Notes under the pieces: generated by a model | Seen by the model: the letters and a program-made list of their open reading frames with translations, nothing else | The model's database searches: none | What the model was told of the DNA's origin: nothing | NCBI RefSeq assembly: GCF_047301505.1 | Contig: NZ_CP154840.1 | Coordinates: 1,922,001 to 1,986,000, forward strand | Source of the DNA: Lysinibacillus_B sp031181585 | GTDB taxonomy: Bacteria > Bacillota > Bacilli > Bacillales_A > Planococcaceae | DNA length: 64,000 bases | Direction: 5' to 3' | Translations under genes and position numbers: made by a program | Shown: in pieces, positions 1-8,739 of the stretch | Layout: every line of letters starts with the position of its first letter | Numbering within the stretch: position 1 is the first letter of the stretch

Positions 1-1
1 T

Positions 2-433
2 GCCGGCCTGAAGGAAGGGGAGCCTCTTCCATACGATGAAAAGCTAGGCATTACACAGGAACAATACGATCTTTTACTGAGCGCAAATGATCATATGACA
101 CTTGGTAAGGTCGGTGAAAGCGACGTAATAGTAACGAAAGCTGATGAAGGGCTGACGATTGAGATTCCGTCCTCTAAATTAATGAAAAAGCTGACAATTA
201 ATACAGAAGGCACTTCGATTCAAAGCGACGCAGGCGAACTGTCCTATGATGGAGAAATCACAGCTTCTGATAATCAAAAGGTGACAGGGAAATGGGATGG
301 CTATGCCTTCGTTGACTCATCCAAAATGGTCGAGTTTTCATTTGGTGAGTTGGAAGAGAGCGGGGACACAATTATTTATATGAGATCAGCTCAAGAAGGA
401 CAAGAAACCCAGACTGAAATTCTGATTTTCTAA
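2..433 (+). CDS. C-terminal part of an unrecognised protein (partial at window edge)
   Basis: The frame is open from base 2 to a TAA at 431-433, so the 5' end lies outside the window and the ATG at 95 is probably internal. The 143 visible residues are soluble and acidic, alternating short polar strands, with no membrane segment, signal peptide or catalytic motif. I do not recognise the family. It converges with the DUF5071 gene 12 bases downstream, so it is likely the last gene of its transcript. Confidence 0.6.
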   Translation, partial: AGLKEGEPLPYDEKLGITQEQYDLLLSANDHMTLGKVGESDVIVTKADEGLTIEIPSSKLMKKLTINTEGTSIQSDAGELSYDGEITASDNQKVTGKWDGYAFVDSSKMVEFSFGELEESGDTIIYMRSAQEGQETQTEILIF

Positions 434-445
434 TTAAGTCCGGTT

Positions 446-814
446 TTATAGTATGGCAAGAATCCCTGCTGCTAATTGGTCCACCTCTTCAAGCCGGTCA
501 TCCTTGCTTGGGTGGTGGCTGAGCTCCAGCAGCTCTTCTTTCAACAATAGCTGATGATCTTTAGTCATCGGTATCACTAATTCTTGCAGGCACCAGTATT
601 TCCATATGGAATCGGTGCCTTTTAGTATGTCTTTTATATGTGGCACTGTTTCTTTTGGATAGGCACGCAGCAGCTCGGCCATTTTTGCAGCAATCGGCCA
701 ATTCATATCCTGGATCCAGACAAGCAGCTCCGGAAGTATCGGGATAATTTCCTCCCTTGTGGACATCTGGAGGCGGAGCATGGCCAGTTCATCAAATTTA
801 TCTCTAGGAATCAT
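446..814 (-). CDS. DUF5071 domain protein
   Basis: A 122-residue protein beginning MIPRDKFDEL with a downstream WPIAAKMAELL segment and the pattern IWKYWCLQELV, features of DUF5071 proteins of Bacillales (family by recall). These are small HEAT-like helical proteins of unknown function, often scattered near other small stand-alone genes. No signal peptide or membrane segment is seen. A purine-rich AGGAGGAG ribosome site sits just upstream of the ATG on the minus strand. Confidence 0.7.
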   Translation of the reverse strand: MIPRDKFDELAMLRLQMSTREEIIPILPELLVWIQDMNWPIAAKMAELLRAYPKETVPHIKDILKGTDSIWKYWCLQELVIPMTKDHQLLLKEELLELSHHPSKDDRLEEVDQLAAGILAIL

Positions 815-991
815 GATTTCTCCTCCTTTTTATGTTCAGTATACCAAAACGCTGCACTGGGGAAAGCGGGAAAATGAACAGGATAGAGACCGTATGCAAC
901 GAAATCTGCCAACTGCCGTAATTAGCGGCAGGCAGGGAATAGGTGGACATAAAAGTATGGAACTGAACAATTTTACAAAGGAGAGATGCAA

Positions 992-1849
992 ATGGATACG
1001 ACACTGCTAAAGATATTTATAACAGCAGCTGAAACAGAAAATTTTAGGGAGACGGCAGAGCAATTGATGATGACGCAGCCTGCCGTCTCAAAATCTATTC
1101 AGAAGTTAGAGGCGCAATTGAATCTTCCTTTATTCATTCGTTCGCAGCAACGTGTAAAACTGCATGCAAACGGTCACTTTCTTTTACCGCGTGCGAAAAA
1201 GGTGCTGGACGCAGAGCAGCAGATGCTTGATGAGCTCAAAGCATTTCAATTGGGCGTAACAGAAAAATTGATTCTTGGAGTCGCTCCGCAGATTGCCAAT
1301 TCGATGCTGCCATACATCATAAAACGGTTTGGTGAGATCTATCCGGATGTGTCTGTGCAAATAGAACTTCTTCCTTCCAATGAAATAGGCGAAGCCGTGT
1401 TCCGGCAACAGGTGGATATTGGTTTGTCAAAAATCGAATCGACGAGGGAGTTAGTTACAAGGAGCATTGCTATAGAGCCGATTGTGCTTGTTGTATGTAC
1501 AAATTTGGCGAAGGAAGAACCGAAAGCGTTACTGAAGAAAGCGATCATTTACACGCATGCATACTCGCCGTATTGGGAACAGGTTGAGCGGGAGCTGCCT
1601 ATTGACTGCCGAATTGAAAGACTAAATCAAACAGAGGTAATCAAAACTTTCGTGAAGCAGGGGTTAGGGATTGCCTTCTTGCCAAAGAGCGTGGTCCACA
1701 CAGAAATACAAACAGGGACACTTACAGCCATCGAACTTCCATTTCTACACAATATACAGTCAGCGACTTATATACATATGAAATACCATCAAGAAACTTT
1801 TACTCGTTTCATCGAAGTATGCAGATCAATTTATGAAGAAAATAAATGA
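992..1849 (+). CDS. LysR-family transcriptional regulator
   Basis: A protein of about 285 residues with the canonical LysR layout: N-terminal winged helix-turn-helix (residues about 1-60, including TAEQLMMTQPAVSKSIQKLE), a linker helix, and a periplasmic-binding-like effector domain from about residue 88 (LGVAPQIANSMLPYII). I chose the ATG at 992, not the one at 986, because the AAAGGAGAG site ends at 985 and leaves a normal gap only to 992. The target is unknown; the neighbours are convergent or unrelated. Short for LysR (usually about 290-300) but apparently intact. Confidence 0.9.
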   Translation: MDTTLLKIFITAAETENFRETAEQLMMTQPAVSKSIQKLEAQLNLPLFIRSQQRVKLHANGHFLLPRAKKVLDAEQQMLDELKAFQLGVTEKLILGVAPQIANSMLPYIIKRFGEIYPDVSVQIELLPSNEIGEAVFRQQVDIGLSKIESTRELVTRSIAIEPIVLVVCTNLAKEEPKALLKKAIIYTHAYSPYWEQVERELPIDCRIERLNQTEVIKTFVKQGLGIAFLPKSVVHTEIQTGTLTAIELPFLHNIQSATYIHMKYHQETFTRFIEVCRSIYEENK

Positions 1850-1878
1850 GCATGCCGATTTTTGGCATGCTTATTTTT
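1849..1878. terminator. Intrinsic terminator after the LysR gene
   Basis: Perfect 8-bp stem (AGCATGCC / GGCATGCT) with a T-rich loop and a T-rich tail on the plus strand. It lies exactly between the convergent LysR and methyltransferase genes and could serve both. Confidence 0.8.
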
Positions 1879-2632
1879 ACTTTACCGCCACAAAGCGCAG
1901 CCGCCAGTAATCGGCCACCCAAGTACCATTTTGATAAAGAACTGGACGCAGCATATTTTCGCATTCCGTGTACAAATCTGCCTTTTCCTTTTCTGATAAA
2001 TGAGCAAGCAGGCTCGTGCTGAACATATCCAGCCAGTTGCACAGCCCGTCTTCACCAACAAGTGGTGTTGGTCTTTCGTAATAGTCCATCGCAGCAACAT
2101 GAAAGCCGACTGACTCAAGGTGATGGGTCATTTCCTCAGGGGTAGGGAATACCCAGGGAAACTGTTGGTGTTTGTACGGGATATTCAGCTTTTTTGACGC
2201 TTCCTGAATCGCCTTGACGATGGACTGGATATTCCTTGCGCCCCCGAGCTCGGCAACAAACCGGCCACCGGGACGCAGTGCCTCATAGCAGTTCTGCACG
2301 ACCCGGCGCTGATCCTTCATCCAGTGAATAGCCGCATTTGAAAAGATCGCATTGAACGGAGAGATAAAGGGACCGAAGCTTTCTCCATCAGCCAAAAGAA
2401 ACGTACAGTGAGGATATTTCTCCCTCGCTTTCTCAATCATTGAGTCAGCCGCATCAATCCCGACAACGCTCGCCTCGAATCTACTTATATCGTTTGCCAA
2501 ATCCCCTGTGCCACAGCCCACATCCAAAATCCGCTCGCCCGGCTTCGGTGCCAGCACCTCTATCAAACTGCCGCCGAAATTTGAAACAAACCCGTGCTTA
2601 TTGTCATACAGCTCTGCATTCCATTGAGTCAT
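1877..2632 (-). CDS. Class I SAM-dependent methyltransferase
   Basis: 251 residues. The glycine-rich SAM motif is ILDVGCGTGDLAND (about residues 34-48), followed by the acidic VVGIDAADSMIEKA motif II and FNAIFSNAAIHWM, which resembles the trans-aconitate 2-methyltransferase/UbiE-like group. AAAGGAGATG precedes the ATG. It is a single-gene unit, convergent with LysR. The substrate cannot be told from sequence; a small carboxylate or metabolite is plausible. Confidence 0.85.
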   Translation of the reverse strand: MTQWNAELYDNKHGFVSNFGGSLIEVLAPKPGERILDVGCGTGDLANDISRFEASVVGIDAADSMIEKAREKYPHCTFLLADGESFGPFISPFNAIFSNAAIHWMKDQRRVVQNCYEALRPGGRFVAELGGARNIQSIVKAIQEASKKLNIPYKHQQFPWVFPTPEEMTHHLESVGFHVAAMDYYERPTPLVGEDGLCNWLDMFSTSLLAHLSEKEKADLYTECENMLRPVLYQNGTWVADYWRLRFVAVK

Positions 2633-2919
2633 CGAATCATCTCCTTTTGTTATGTTACTAGGATAGCAGTGGCAGTTATTTCGTTCTAATAATTATTTAG
2701 GTGGGAGTTGATAATGTTTTGGAATTAAAGAGGTGATTCATCTTTAAATTATTTAATAAAGATAAGTAAATAATTAAGACATGGGACTGATTTCTACATT
2801 AAAAGGAGAACAGAATTCCTTGAAGAATAGGTTGGAAAATTGATGGAACACTTGAACAAATGGAAAAGATACGCTATTAATTAAATGGATATACCTTCCA
2901 TATCGTATTTAGAAAATAA

Positions 2920-3033
2920 TCCGTCAAGGCACCTGTTCCTTTATCTGGCGGAGATGAGGAAGAGGATGAAGACGATCTTGACGCTGCACTTGATGTCATG
3001 GGCATGATTCCCCTCTCAGGAGGTGGAGCCTGA
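2920..3033 (+). pseudogene. Remnant of a gene with an acidic C-terminal tail, coupled to the toxin gene
   Basis: An open frame of 37 codons runs from just after a TAA (2917) to a TGA at 3031-3033. It contains PVPLSGGDEEEDEDDLDAAL and ends MIPLSGGGA. Its stop overlaps the toxin start (TGATG) and its last codons contain the toxin's AGGAGG site, the arrangement of translationally coupled genes. No start codon or N-terminus is left, so it looks like the 3' end of a deleted upstream gene. The run of Asp/Glu is notable because the next protein is extremely lysine-rich; a chaperone or partner role is inference. Confidence 0.55.
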
Positions 3034-4385
3034 TGGCAAAAAAGAAAAAGGGCTTTTTTAGTGCAGTCGGGAGTTTTCTTGGAAGCATTCCAGCAGTAGG
3101 GAAAGTGAAAAAGGCTGCAAAGAAAGTAACGAAGAAGGCAAAAAAGGCAGTCAAGTCGGCTAAAAAGAAAATAAAGGCCAAAAAGAAAAAACTGAAGGCA
3201 AAGGTGAAGAAGGCCGCCAAAAAGCTGAAGAAGAAGGCGAAGAAAAAAATCGGCAAGGTCTTTACGAAAGCCCGCAAGATTAAAAATAATCTTTCGAAAT
3301 CTAAAATGGTCAAAAAAGTAAAAAAGGCCATGAAAAAGGCAGTGCTTACAACCAAAAAAGCGGTGAAAAAGGTCAAAAAGGCTGCTAAAGCGGCAGTCAA
3401 AGTCGTCAAAAAAGCAGCAAAGAAAGCGGTCGTTTTTGCTAAGAATATGGATCTCAAGCAGGCCATCTCCACCGTCGCCGACTTCATACCGGTCGTCAGC
3501 AACGCCAAAGCGATCTACGAAGCCACCGTCGGAAAAGATCCGTTTACGGGCAGGAAATTAGAGGCCTGGGAACGAGGCGCCTCAGCCGCAAGTATATTGG
3601 GCGGCCCAATCGTCAAAGGCATCAAGCATGGCGGAAAAGCAGCGGCAGGCATCATTAAAAATAGCGGCAAGTCGACCAAAAAACCAGCAGCGGCTTCAAA
3701 ACCAAAAGACACTCCAAAGCAGAAGAAGCAAGAGGAAAAGAAAAAGTCCGATACACTGCAGTTGCCGGATGTTAATAAGCCGGCAGAGGTGAAAAAGCAG
3801 GGGACGGGTAGTAAAAAGAATGAAGTCCCAACTGCCTTTAAGCAAACTGAATTTGCTAGTTCATATGAAGCTAGACTAAAGCAAACACCTGCAGTGAGCA
3901 ATCCAAAAGTAGAGTTCCAAGGAACGAGGGGTGAATCTAAATGTATCCTTAAACCACCACCAGATCCAAGTTTAAAACGTATATTAGATGGTGCAGATAT
4001 TGATGGGATAAATTATAAAAATGCTGTTCCTGATTTCTCACCTGTGACAAAAGCACAACTAGAAATTGATTATATGTTTGGTGGAACAGGCAAACATGGG
4101 TCACCTGCAAGAAGACTTAATTTTGTTCAAGCCGATCAAAAGTTAGCTGATCAGCTTAATAAATCTCCTGAATTAGCTAATCAGTTCGGTATGAATTCAG
4201 GAAAAATAACCAAGACACAGATAGAAAAATATCGACTTGCTAATGATTTAACGTGGCATGAATTAAATGATGTGAAAACCATCCAACTTGTTCCATCAGA
4301 AATAAATAGTACATTTGGGCATCTGGGAGGAGAAGGGGAAATAAATGCAGGAGCTTTTAAACCTAGCAGTTTTGCGAATAAATAA
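3033..4385 (+). CDS. Polymorphic toxin: lysine-rich N-terminus, PT-TG pre-toxin region, HNH nuclease tip
   Basis: 450 residues. Residues 1-138 are almost only Lys, Ala and Val in KKAxKxVKK-type repeats, like histone H1 tails. Residues about 140-195 (FIPVVSNAKAIYEATVGKDP, then WERG) match the pre-toxin TG region of polymorphic toxins. Residues about 196-265 are a Pro/Lys/Gln linker. The tip (about 290-450) has the HNH/endonuclease VII pattern TWHEL (H409), TIQLVP and FGHLGG (H430), close to the WHH nucleases, with Glu at the usual second His. Predicted activity is DNA cleavage in a competitor. There is no signal peptide or LXG domain, so the export route is unknown. An AGGAGG site lies 7 bases before the ATG, and the immunity gene follows after 29 bases. 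Confidence 0.85.
   Translation: MAKKKKGFFSAVGSFLGSIPAVGKVKKAAKKVTKKAKKAVKSAKKKIKAKKKKLKAKVKKAAKKLKKKAKKKIGKVFTKARKIKNNLSKSKMVKKVKKAMKKAVLTTKKAVKKVKKAAKAAVKVVKKAAKKAVVFAKNMDLKQAISTVADFIPVVSNAKAIYEATVGKDPFTGRKLEAWERGASAASILGGPIVKGIKHGGKAAAGIIKNSGKSTKKPAAASKPKDTPKQKKQEEKKKSDTLQLPDVNKPAEVKKQGTGSKKNEVPTAFKQTEFASSYEARLKQTPAVSNPKVEFQGTRGESKCILKPPPDPSLKRILDGADIDGINYKNAVPDFSPVTKAQLEIDYMFGGTGKHGSPARRLNFVQADQKLADQLNKSPELANQFGMNSGKITKTQIEKYRLANDLTWHELNDVKTIQLVPSEINSTFGHLGGEGEINAGAFKPSSFANK
3366..3715 (+). repeat. PT-TG/linker repeat, copy A (in the full-length toxin gene)
   Basis: The roughly 345-bp stretch encoding the end of the lysine-rich region, PT-TG and first linker half recurs almost identically at 7009-7360, and in shorter or decayed forms at 10634, 12400, 14515 and 16012. 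It is more GC-rich than the AT-rich tips that follow. Such shared DNA would allow tip exchange by homologous recombination. Confidence 0.9.
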
Positions 4386-4414
4386 GTAAATAGATAAATA
4401 AAGGGGGAATTAAT

Positions 4415-4882
4415 GTGTCAATAAATGACAAGGTTTTTGGGGAACTTGAATTTAATTATGATTGGGTTGGATACAAAAATATGAATTTTTGTGGAAAAGA
4501 TGCTGAAATAGCAATAATGATAAGTGGTGAAGAGGATGGAAAGTTTGATGATAATCAATATGCAGCATATAAATACTTGATAGAAAACTGGAGTGGAATA
4601 CAGCAGATTATTTTAAAATCGATATTTGACTATTACAAGAAAAGAAGGCATGAATTAGGTTATGATGTTGAGTATAATGAAAGTTATCCTTTACTTGAGA
4701 CACCAGATCAGCTTCTTGAAAAAATCATGTTAGTTGGAGTTATTATTCCAAATCCTGAACTATTCGAGTTTCTAGATACGGGAATAATGTTTGATTGTGC
4801 CTGGGATCCGGAAAATGGAGTCGGAGTTCGACTTATTAAAGGAGAGGTAGTTAAAGTAGGATTCCAGGATATTGTAATGTGA
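4415..4882 (+). CDS. Probable immunity protein for the HNH toxin (DUF6985/DUF2004-like)
   Basis: 155 residues, cytosolic and acidic. The C-terminal FDCAWDPENGVGVRLIKGEV pattern resembles the DUF2004/DUF6985 families found beside polymorphic toxins (family from memory). An AAAGGGGG ribosome site precedes a GTG/TTG-type start region. It begins 29 bases after the HNH toxin and is followed by a terminator, so toxin and immunity form one unit. Neutralising the HNH tip is inferred from position. Confidence 0.7.
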   Translation: MSINDKVFGELEFNYDWVGYKNMNFCGKDAEIAIMISGEEDGKFDDNQYAAYKYLIENWSGIQQIILKSIFDYYKKRRHELGYDVEYNESYPLLETPDQLLEKIMLVGVIIPNPELFEFLDTGIMFDCAWDPENGVGVRLIKGEVVKVGFQDIVM

Positions 4883-5064
4883 TAGTTAGGAAATAAGACT
4901 ACATGCAATTAGTAATTTTCATACAACATTTCTTTTAAAGCACGATAGATTTTAGTACTGCTAATATTAAATGGGTAGAATTGAATAAATATTATAAAAG
5001 TGTAAAATAACTTATTTGATATAATTATTAAACATTTTAGACTACAAAAAGTATTAATTTTTAT

Positions 5065-5108
5065 AGGCTTATTCCGACATGAAAAATAAGAGGAATGAGC
5101 CTTTTTCT
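5065..5108 (+). terminator. Intrinsic terminator closing the first toxin-immunity unit
   Basis: An 11-bp stem (AGGCTTATTCC / GGAATGAGCCT, with a G-T pair) followed by a run of T. It lies about 180 bases after the immunity gene, separating the active unit from the silent cassettes. Confidence 0.8.
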
Positions 5109-5164
5109 ACTATAATATAGTGATTTAAAAGACGATAGCTAAACAATCTGCTTTTTAAATATAA

Positions 5165-5276
5165 AAGAAATGTGGTAAGAACTATCACTACTGTGTATGC
5201 TGAAAATTCCTATTTTAAAACAGGTGCATCGGCTGGGAAAGAAATCTTCGATCCGAATGATTTTAGGATCCCATAG
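5165..5276 (+). pseudogene. C-terminal remnant of a toxin tip
   Basis: An open frame with no start reads VVRTITTVYAENSYFKTG and ends DPNDFRIP before a TAG at 5274-5276. The VRTITTVY pattern resembles the last strands of several RNase-type toxin tips (weak resemblance). It sits directly upstream of an immunity-like gene, the position expected for a toxin tail. No linker or start remains. Confidence 0.5.
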
Positions 5277-5290
5277 GAGGAGGGAATATA

Positions 5291-6118
5291 GTGTACAGGG
5301 TTTATAACGAGAATAATGTAAAAGTAAATGTAACAGAAAAACAGTTAGAAGGATTCCTGAAAGGGGATGGGATGCAATTGCCACTTGAAATAATTGGGGC
5401 AATGAGTAAGTCTCTAAATCCGAAATATGCGTCTAGGCTTAAGGAAGCGCTTTATCATGAAAAACAGAGGAATCGAATTACAGCAATATTTGGTTTGTTA
5501 AGTTTATTAAATCATGATTATATAGAGATATTACGAGAAAAAGAGTGAAGTATACCGGTAGAAGATTTAAATCGAAAAATTAGTGAAAAGGCGATACTGC
5601 AGGCGGTATTAATTCGCTTAGAAGATGGGGAAGAAGGCGCAATGGATGCATTTTTGAATGAGAAAATTAGCCCTCAAATCAAATCACTATTAATATATAA
5701 CTACTCAAGTAGCAATATGCCGTTAAGTAAAAAAGACATTGAATTTTTACTGGTTGCATTAGAAGCGTACATTTATAAAAAAGAATCATGGATACAAAGT
5801 ATGAAAAAGAATGATTATGAGGAAGATGTGATTGCTTGCCTTTAGGCGTTGCTAAGGGGCTACGAAACAAGTGATTGTTTAAGTCAATTAGATAATGATT
5901 TATATAGCAAGCTAATCAGCTCTTGTGAAAAGATATTAAAAATGAAGATCGATTCGTATGCCAAAGAACTGATTGTTACCTTTGCTAGATTTCTACCACC
6001 TAAATTGGCATATTCTTTTTTAGAACCAATCATGGAAGTGCCAACCCGGGGAGATGTAAAGAAGGAATTGAAGTATACAATTGAAATACTTCAGCAAAAA
6101 GAAAGTGAAATGGAGTAG
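5291..6118 (+). pseudogene. Helical immunity-like gene interrupted by two in-frame stops
   Basis: One reading frame of 276 codons runs from a GTG at 5291 (behind an AGGAGGAGG site) to TAG at 6116-6118, interrupted only by TGA at 5546-5548 and TAG at 5843-5845. There is no indel: the three pieces share one frame and read as a continuous, mostly helical acidic protein. Both stops could derive from CGA and CAG by C-to-T change. It follows a toxin remnant, so it is probably a decayed immunity gene; the family is not recognised. Readthrough is possible but unsupported. Confidence 0.65.
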
Positions 6119-6122
6119 GCGT

Positions 6123-6716
6123 ATGACCATGGAACATAAGGCGTTTCTTTTTAATACGGAACAATTCAATAAAGAGCTTCGCCCAATTATACTTGCTGCT
6201 AGTAAAAATCATGATTTAAACCTTTTACGTAGTTACATTATGGAGAACATTGGAAAGGTGCGTTCAATTTATAGTGGGGAATTGTTAGAAAACAATTGGG
6301 AGAATGAACTTGAACTTGGTAACATCCAAGAACTGGCTGATTTTTCTATGACATGCTTTTATAATCCAGAAGATGATCTTGGCCTTTCATATTCATGGGA
6401 TATATTAATAGAGGTATTAAAGACATTATCAACAGGATTTGATGCTGAATATTATATTCTTGGTCGACCACTGGAAACTGATACATTTAGATTGGACCCA
6501 GGTGGTATGGGAATGGGCTTTGTGCAGATGAATGATACACCGTTAATTTTACAGGATTTAATTGATTTAAGGGGCGCATTAATAGAAGATGGTACTATTC
6601 CTGCCGAGGCACTGTATGAATGTACTTTATCAGAATTAATCGCTGCCTATGATGAACTAATAGCGTTATACAAAGAGGCAGTTGAACATAAAAGTGGTTT
6701 ATTAATAACATTTTAA
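6123..6716 (+). CDS. Unrecognised immunity-like protein
   Basis: About 197 residues from ATG 6123, chosen because GGAG at 6112-6115 lies 7 bases upstream. The start is 4 bases after the previous stop, suggesting coupling. It is acidic and cytosolic, with a glycine-rich centre (DPGGMGMGFVQM) and a helical C-terminus ending ELIALYKEAVEHKSGLLITF. That last segment is nearly repeated in a 3' fragment at 22437-22518, so the family occurs twice in the locus. Function is inferred from context only. Confidence 0.6.
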   Translation: MTMEHKAFLFNTEQFNKELRPIILAASKNHDLNLLRSYIMENIGKVRSIYSGELLENNWENELELGNIQELADFSMTCFYNPEDDLGLSYSWDILIEVLKTLSTGFDAEYYILGRPLETDTFRLDPGGMGMGFVQMNDTPLILQDLIDLRGALIEDGTIPAEALYECTLSELIAAYDELIALYKEAVEHKSGLLITF

Positions 6717-6780
6717 ATTATTTAAAGGGAACCTAAGAATATTCATTTTTTTATTGGAAAGCGTTAAACTGATGACATCT

Positions 6781-6830
6781 CCTAATAATAGCTGTGTTTT
6801 GTGATAATCACAATCACATTAATTATTAGG
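6781..6830. repeat. Inverted repeat in the spacer before cassette 2
   Basis: CCTAATAAT and ATTATTAGG are perfectly inverted, extending imperfectly outward to about 16 bp, with a smaller GTGAT/ATCAC repeat inside. It lacks a clear T tail. It could be an RNA hairpin or a small mobile-element end. Confidence 0.4.
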
Positions 6831-7008
6831 AGGTGTTCTTTATTTGCTAGATTAATACATTAATAGGGCAAAAGTTTATTAATATCTATAAATCGACGGT
6901 GAATTGTAAGCGAGTAGTATCATCTTAGCTAGAGAACTAACGCTAAGTTTACTTTTTTGGAAGAATATTACCAGATTAAGAGAAAGTTTTATTCTATTTC
7001 CTAAAACT

Positions 7009-7370
7009 AAAAAGGTCAAAAAGGCTGCTAAAGCGGCAGTCAAAGTCGTCAAAAAAGCAGCAAAGAAAGCGGTCGTTTTTGCTAAGAATATGGATCTCAA
7101 GCAGGCCATCTCCACCGTCGCCGACTTTATACCGGTCGTCAGCAACGCCAAAGCGATCTACGAAGCCACCGTCGGAAAAGATCCGTTTACAGGCAGGAAA
7201 TTAGAGGCCTGGGAACGAGGCGCCTCGGCCGCAAGTATATTGGGCGGCCCAATCGTCAAAGGCATCAAGCATGGCGGAAAAGCAGCGGCAGGCATCATTA
7301 AAAATAGCGGCAAATCGACCAAAAAACCAGCAGCGGCTACAAAACCAAAAGACACGACCACTCCGAGCCA
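7009..7370 (+). repeat. PT-TG/linker repeat, copy B
   Basis: Nearly identical to copy A from its first base. The bases upstream (before about 7009) are unrelated, so the junction is sharp and falls inside the coding sequence. That makes this a cassette lacking the toxin N-terminus. Confidence 0.9.
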
Positions 7371-8034
7371 GAAGAAACAAGAGAATAAGCCAAAGCCTAA
7401 TACAACGCCGGCGCCGGCTGGTAATAAGAAGCAGACAACTTCAACTCCGCAGAATGGTAATAAACCGGCAGCGGCGAAACAGCAGGGTACGGATAAAAAT
7501 ACAATTAAGGGTACGGGTAAAGGTGTACCTAAACCGGTTAGCATAGATGAAGCTAAGGGCATTGCTAGAACCAAGATTGCTCAAGAGAGGAATGAATTAT
7601 TAGAAGGAAAATATATTGATCCAAATACTGGAGATATTTATATTCCACATGTTATGACTGCAGCAGTTAATCTTAAAACAGGCAGGGCATATATTGGGTA
7701 TAATGGCAAAGGTTTTGACTTTAGAACGGGTAATGAAAGGTTTAATCCGACTGTTTCTGAATTGGATGACGAGGTAGTAATGTTGGTTGAAAAAACTAAA
7801 AACAGGGCATTAGAGGCCAGTAAGCAAGCAGGTGGGGAAGTCAAGGATAGCTTTGAAAAATGGACTGTAGATAATTGTGCTGAAGTTCAGGCAGTAAATC
7901 AAGCAGTGAAAGATGGTGCTAAAGTAGAAGATATCTTGCTAAGTACCATTGAAGTTTTGCCAAATAAGTATAAAAAAGTATGTAAAAATTGTAAGGAAAC
8001 TTTTGAAAACTTTTTTATTGATAATTTTAAATGA
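7090..8034 (+). CDS. Orphan toxin cassette 2: YwqJ-like nucleic-acid deaminase tip
   Basis: 314 residues from an ATG equivalent to Met139 of the full toxin; no ribosome site or promoter is visible, so it is probably silent until recombined. Order: PT-TG (1-55), Pro/Lys linker (60-150), toxin tip (about 155-314). The tip has deaminase motifs: YIGYNG, then DNCAEVQAVNQAV with Cys263-Ala-Glu265, then VCKNCKETF with Cys298 and Cys301. These match zinc deaminases of the YwqJ group. The SUKH-3 immunity gene follows after 18 bases, a pairing known for this toxin family. The tip is AT-rich, unlike the linker. Confidence 0.85.
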   Translation: MDLKQAISTVADFIPVVSNAKAIYEATVGKDPFTGRKLEAWERGASAASILGGPIVKGIKHGGKAAAGIIKNSGKSTKKPAAATKPKDTTTPSQKKQENKPKPNTTPAPAGNKKQTTSTPQNGNKPAAAKQQGTDKNTIKGTGKGVPKPVSIDEAKGIARTKIAQERNELLEGKYIDPNTGDIYIPHVMTAAVNLKTGRAYIGYNGKGFDFRTGNERFNPTVSELDDEVVMLVEKTKNRALEASKQAGGEVKDSFEKWTVDNCAEVQAVNQAVKDGAKVEDILLSTIEVLPNKYKKVCKNCKETFENFFIDNFK

Positions 8035-8052
8035 AAGTAGAGCGAGGAAAAT

Positions 8053-8505
8053 ATGGATAACTTTTCGGAAAAAACTTATAAAATTTTGAATGAGGCAGGA
8101 TGGTACCAAAATAGAAAAATAGATATAAGTTCGACAGTCTTATTTTTAGAGAGTAAGGGCTTTCGAGTGGGTTCTGTTGTAAAAGAGGCATTAGAGCAAT
8201 TCGGTGGATTGGAATATAAGTTTTCTGATGGGAATGATTTTGAAAATTTCATTATTATTCCAGAAGAGCAAATAGGAGATGGTGTTCAGAAAATACATTT
8301 CAAAAGGTATGATACCTTAATTGGAGAGTATTTGATAGTGATTGGTTCCGTATTTAGAAATAATGCAATACTGTTTATGTCGGAATCGGGAAAAGTTTAT
8401 GGAGCACATGATGATTACTATATTTGGGAATTTGGAAGCGATATCTATGAAGCAATTAATAATCTATGTGAATGTAAAAAATTCAAATTGATACACGAAC
8501 AATAG
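8053..8505 (+). CDS. SUKH-3 family immunity protein
   Basis: 150 residues beginning with the SUKH-3 signature, where GWYQNRKIDIS is followed by an FLESKGF segment and LEQFGGLEYKF, and ending in the conserved FGSDIYEAINNL. AGCGAGGAAA lies just before the ATG. It directly follows the deaminase tip and should bind and block it. A second SUKH-3 gene without a toxin is at 20305-20751. Followed by a terminator. Confidence 0.88.
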   Translation: MDNFSEKTYKILNEAGWYQNRKIDISSTVLFLESKGFRVGSVVKEALEQFGGLEYKFSDGNDFENFIIIPEEQIGDGVQKIHFKRYDTLIGEYLIVIGSVFRNNAILFMSESGKVYGAHDDYYIWEFGSDIYEAINNLCECKKFKLIHEQ

Positions 8506-8559
8506 ATTATTACAGCATATTGAAATATAGTTAGGTGATATTTTTTAATGATGAATACG

Positions 8560-8599
8560 CCACAATACAAGCTAACTGCCGTGTTGTGGTTTCTTTTTA
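8560..8599 (+). terminator. Terminator after the SUKH-3 gene
   Basis: Stem CCACAATAC / GTGTTGTGG followed by a T-rich tail. A closely similar hairpin (CCGCAATAC / GTGTTGTGG) follows the SUKH-4 gene at 18374-18416, so this is a repeated module of the locus. Confidence 0.75.
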
Positions 8600-8702
8600 T
8601 TTCCGTCTTAACGCTAAAACGTAATCAAGCGTTTAGTAGCGTCTCCTAAAAAACACACTTAAAGACGAGCGAATCATTCATAATATGTTAAATCGTTGAT
8701 AG

Positions 8703-8735
8703 GATCACGTAATTGTTGCGTGGTCTTTTTTCTTT
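8703..8735 (+). terminator. Terminator-like hairpin in a gene-free stretch
   Basis: GATCACG / CGTGGTC stem (one G-T pair) followed by a long T run. No convincing gene ends just before it; it may mark the end of a decayed cassette. Confidence 0.6.
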
Positions 8736-8739
8736 TTAC

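Noticed and set aside
2996..3508. Long minus-strand frame rich in Phe, Ala and Leu opposite the toxin N-terminus
   Set aside because: It is the antisense reading of Lys/Ala codons (AAG and GCN read as CTT, TTC and NGC). No ribosome site; the plus-strand gene is clearly coding.
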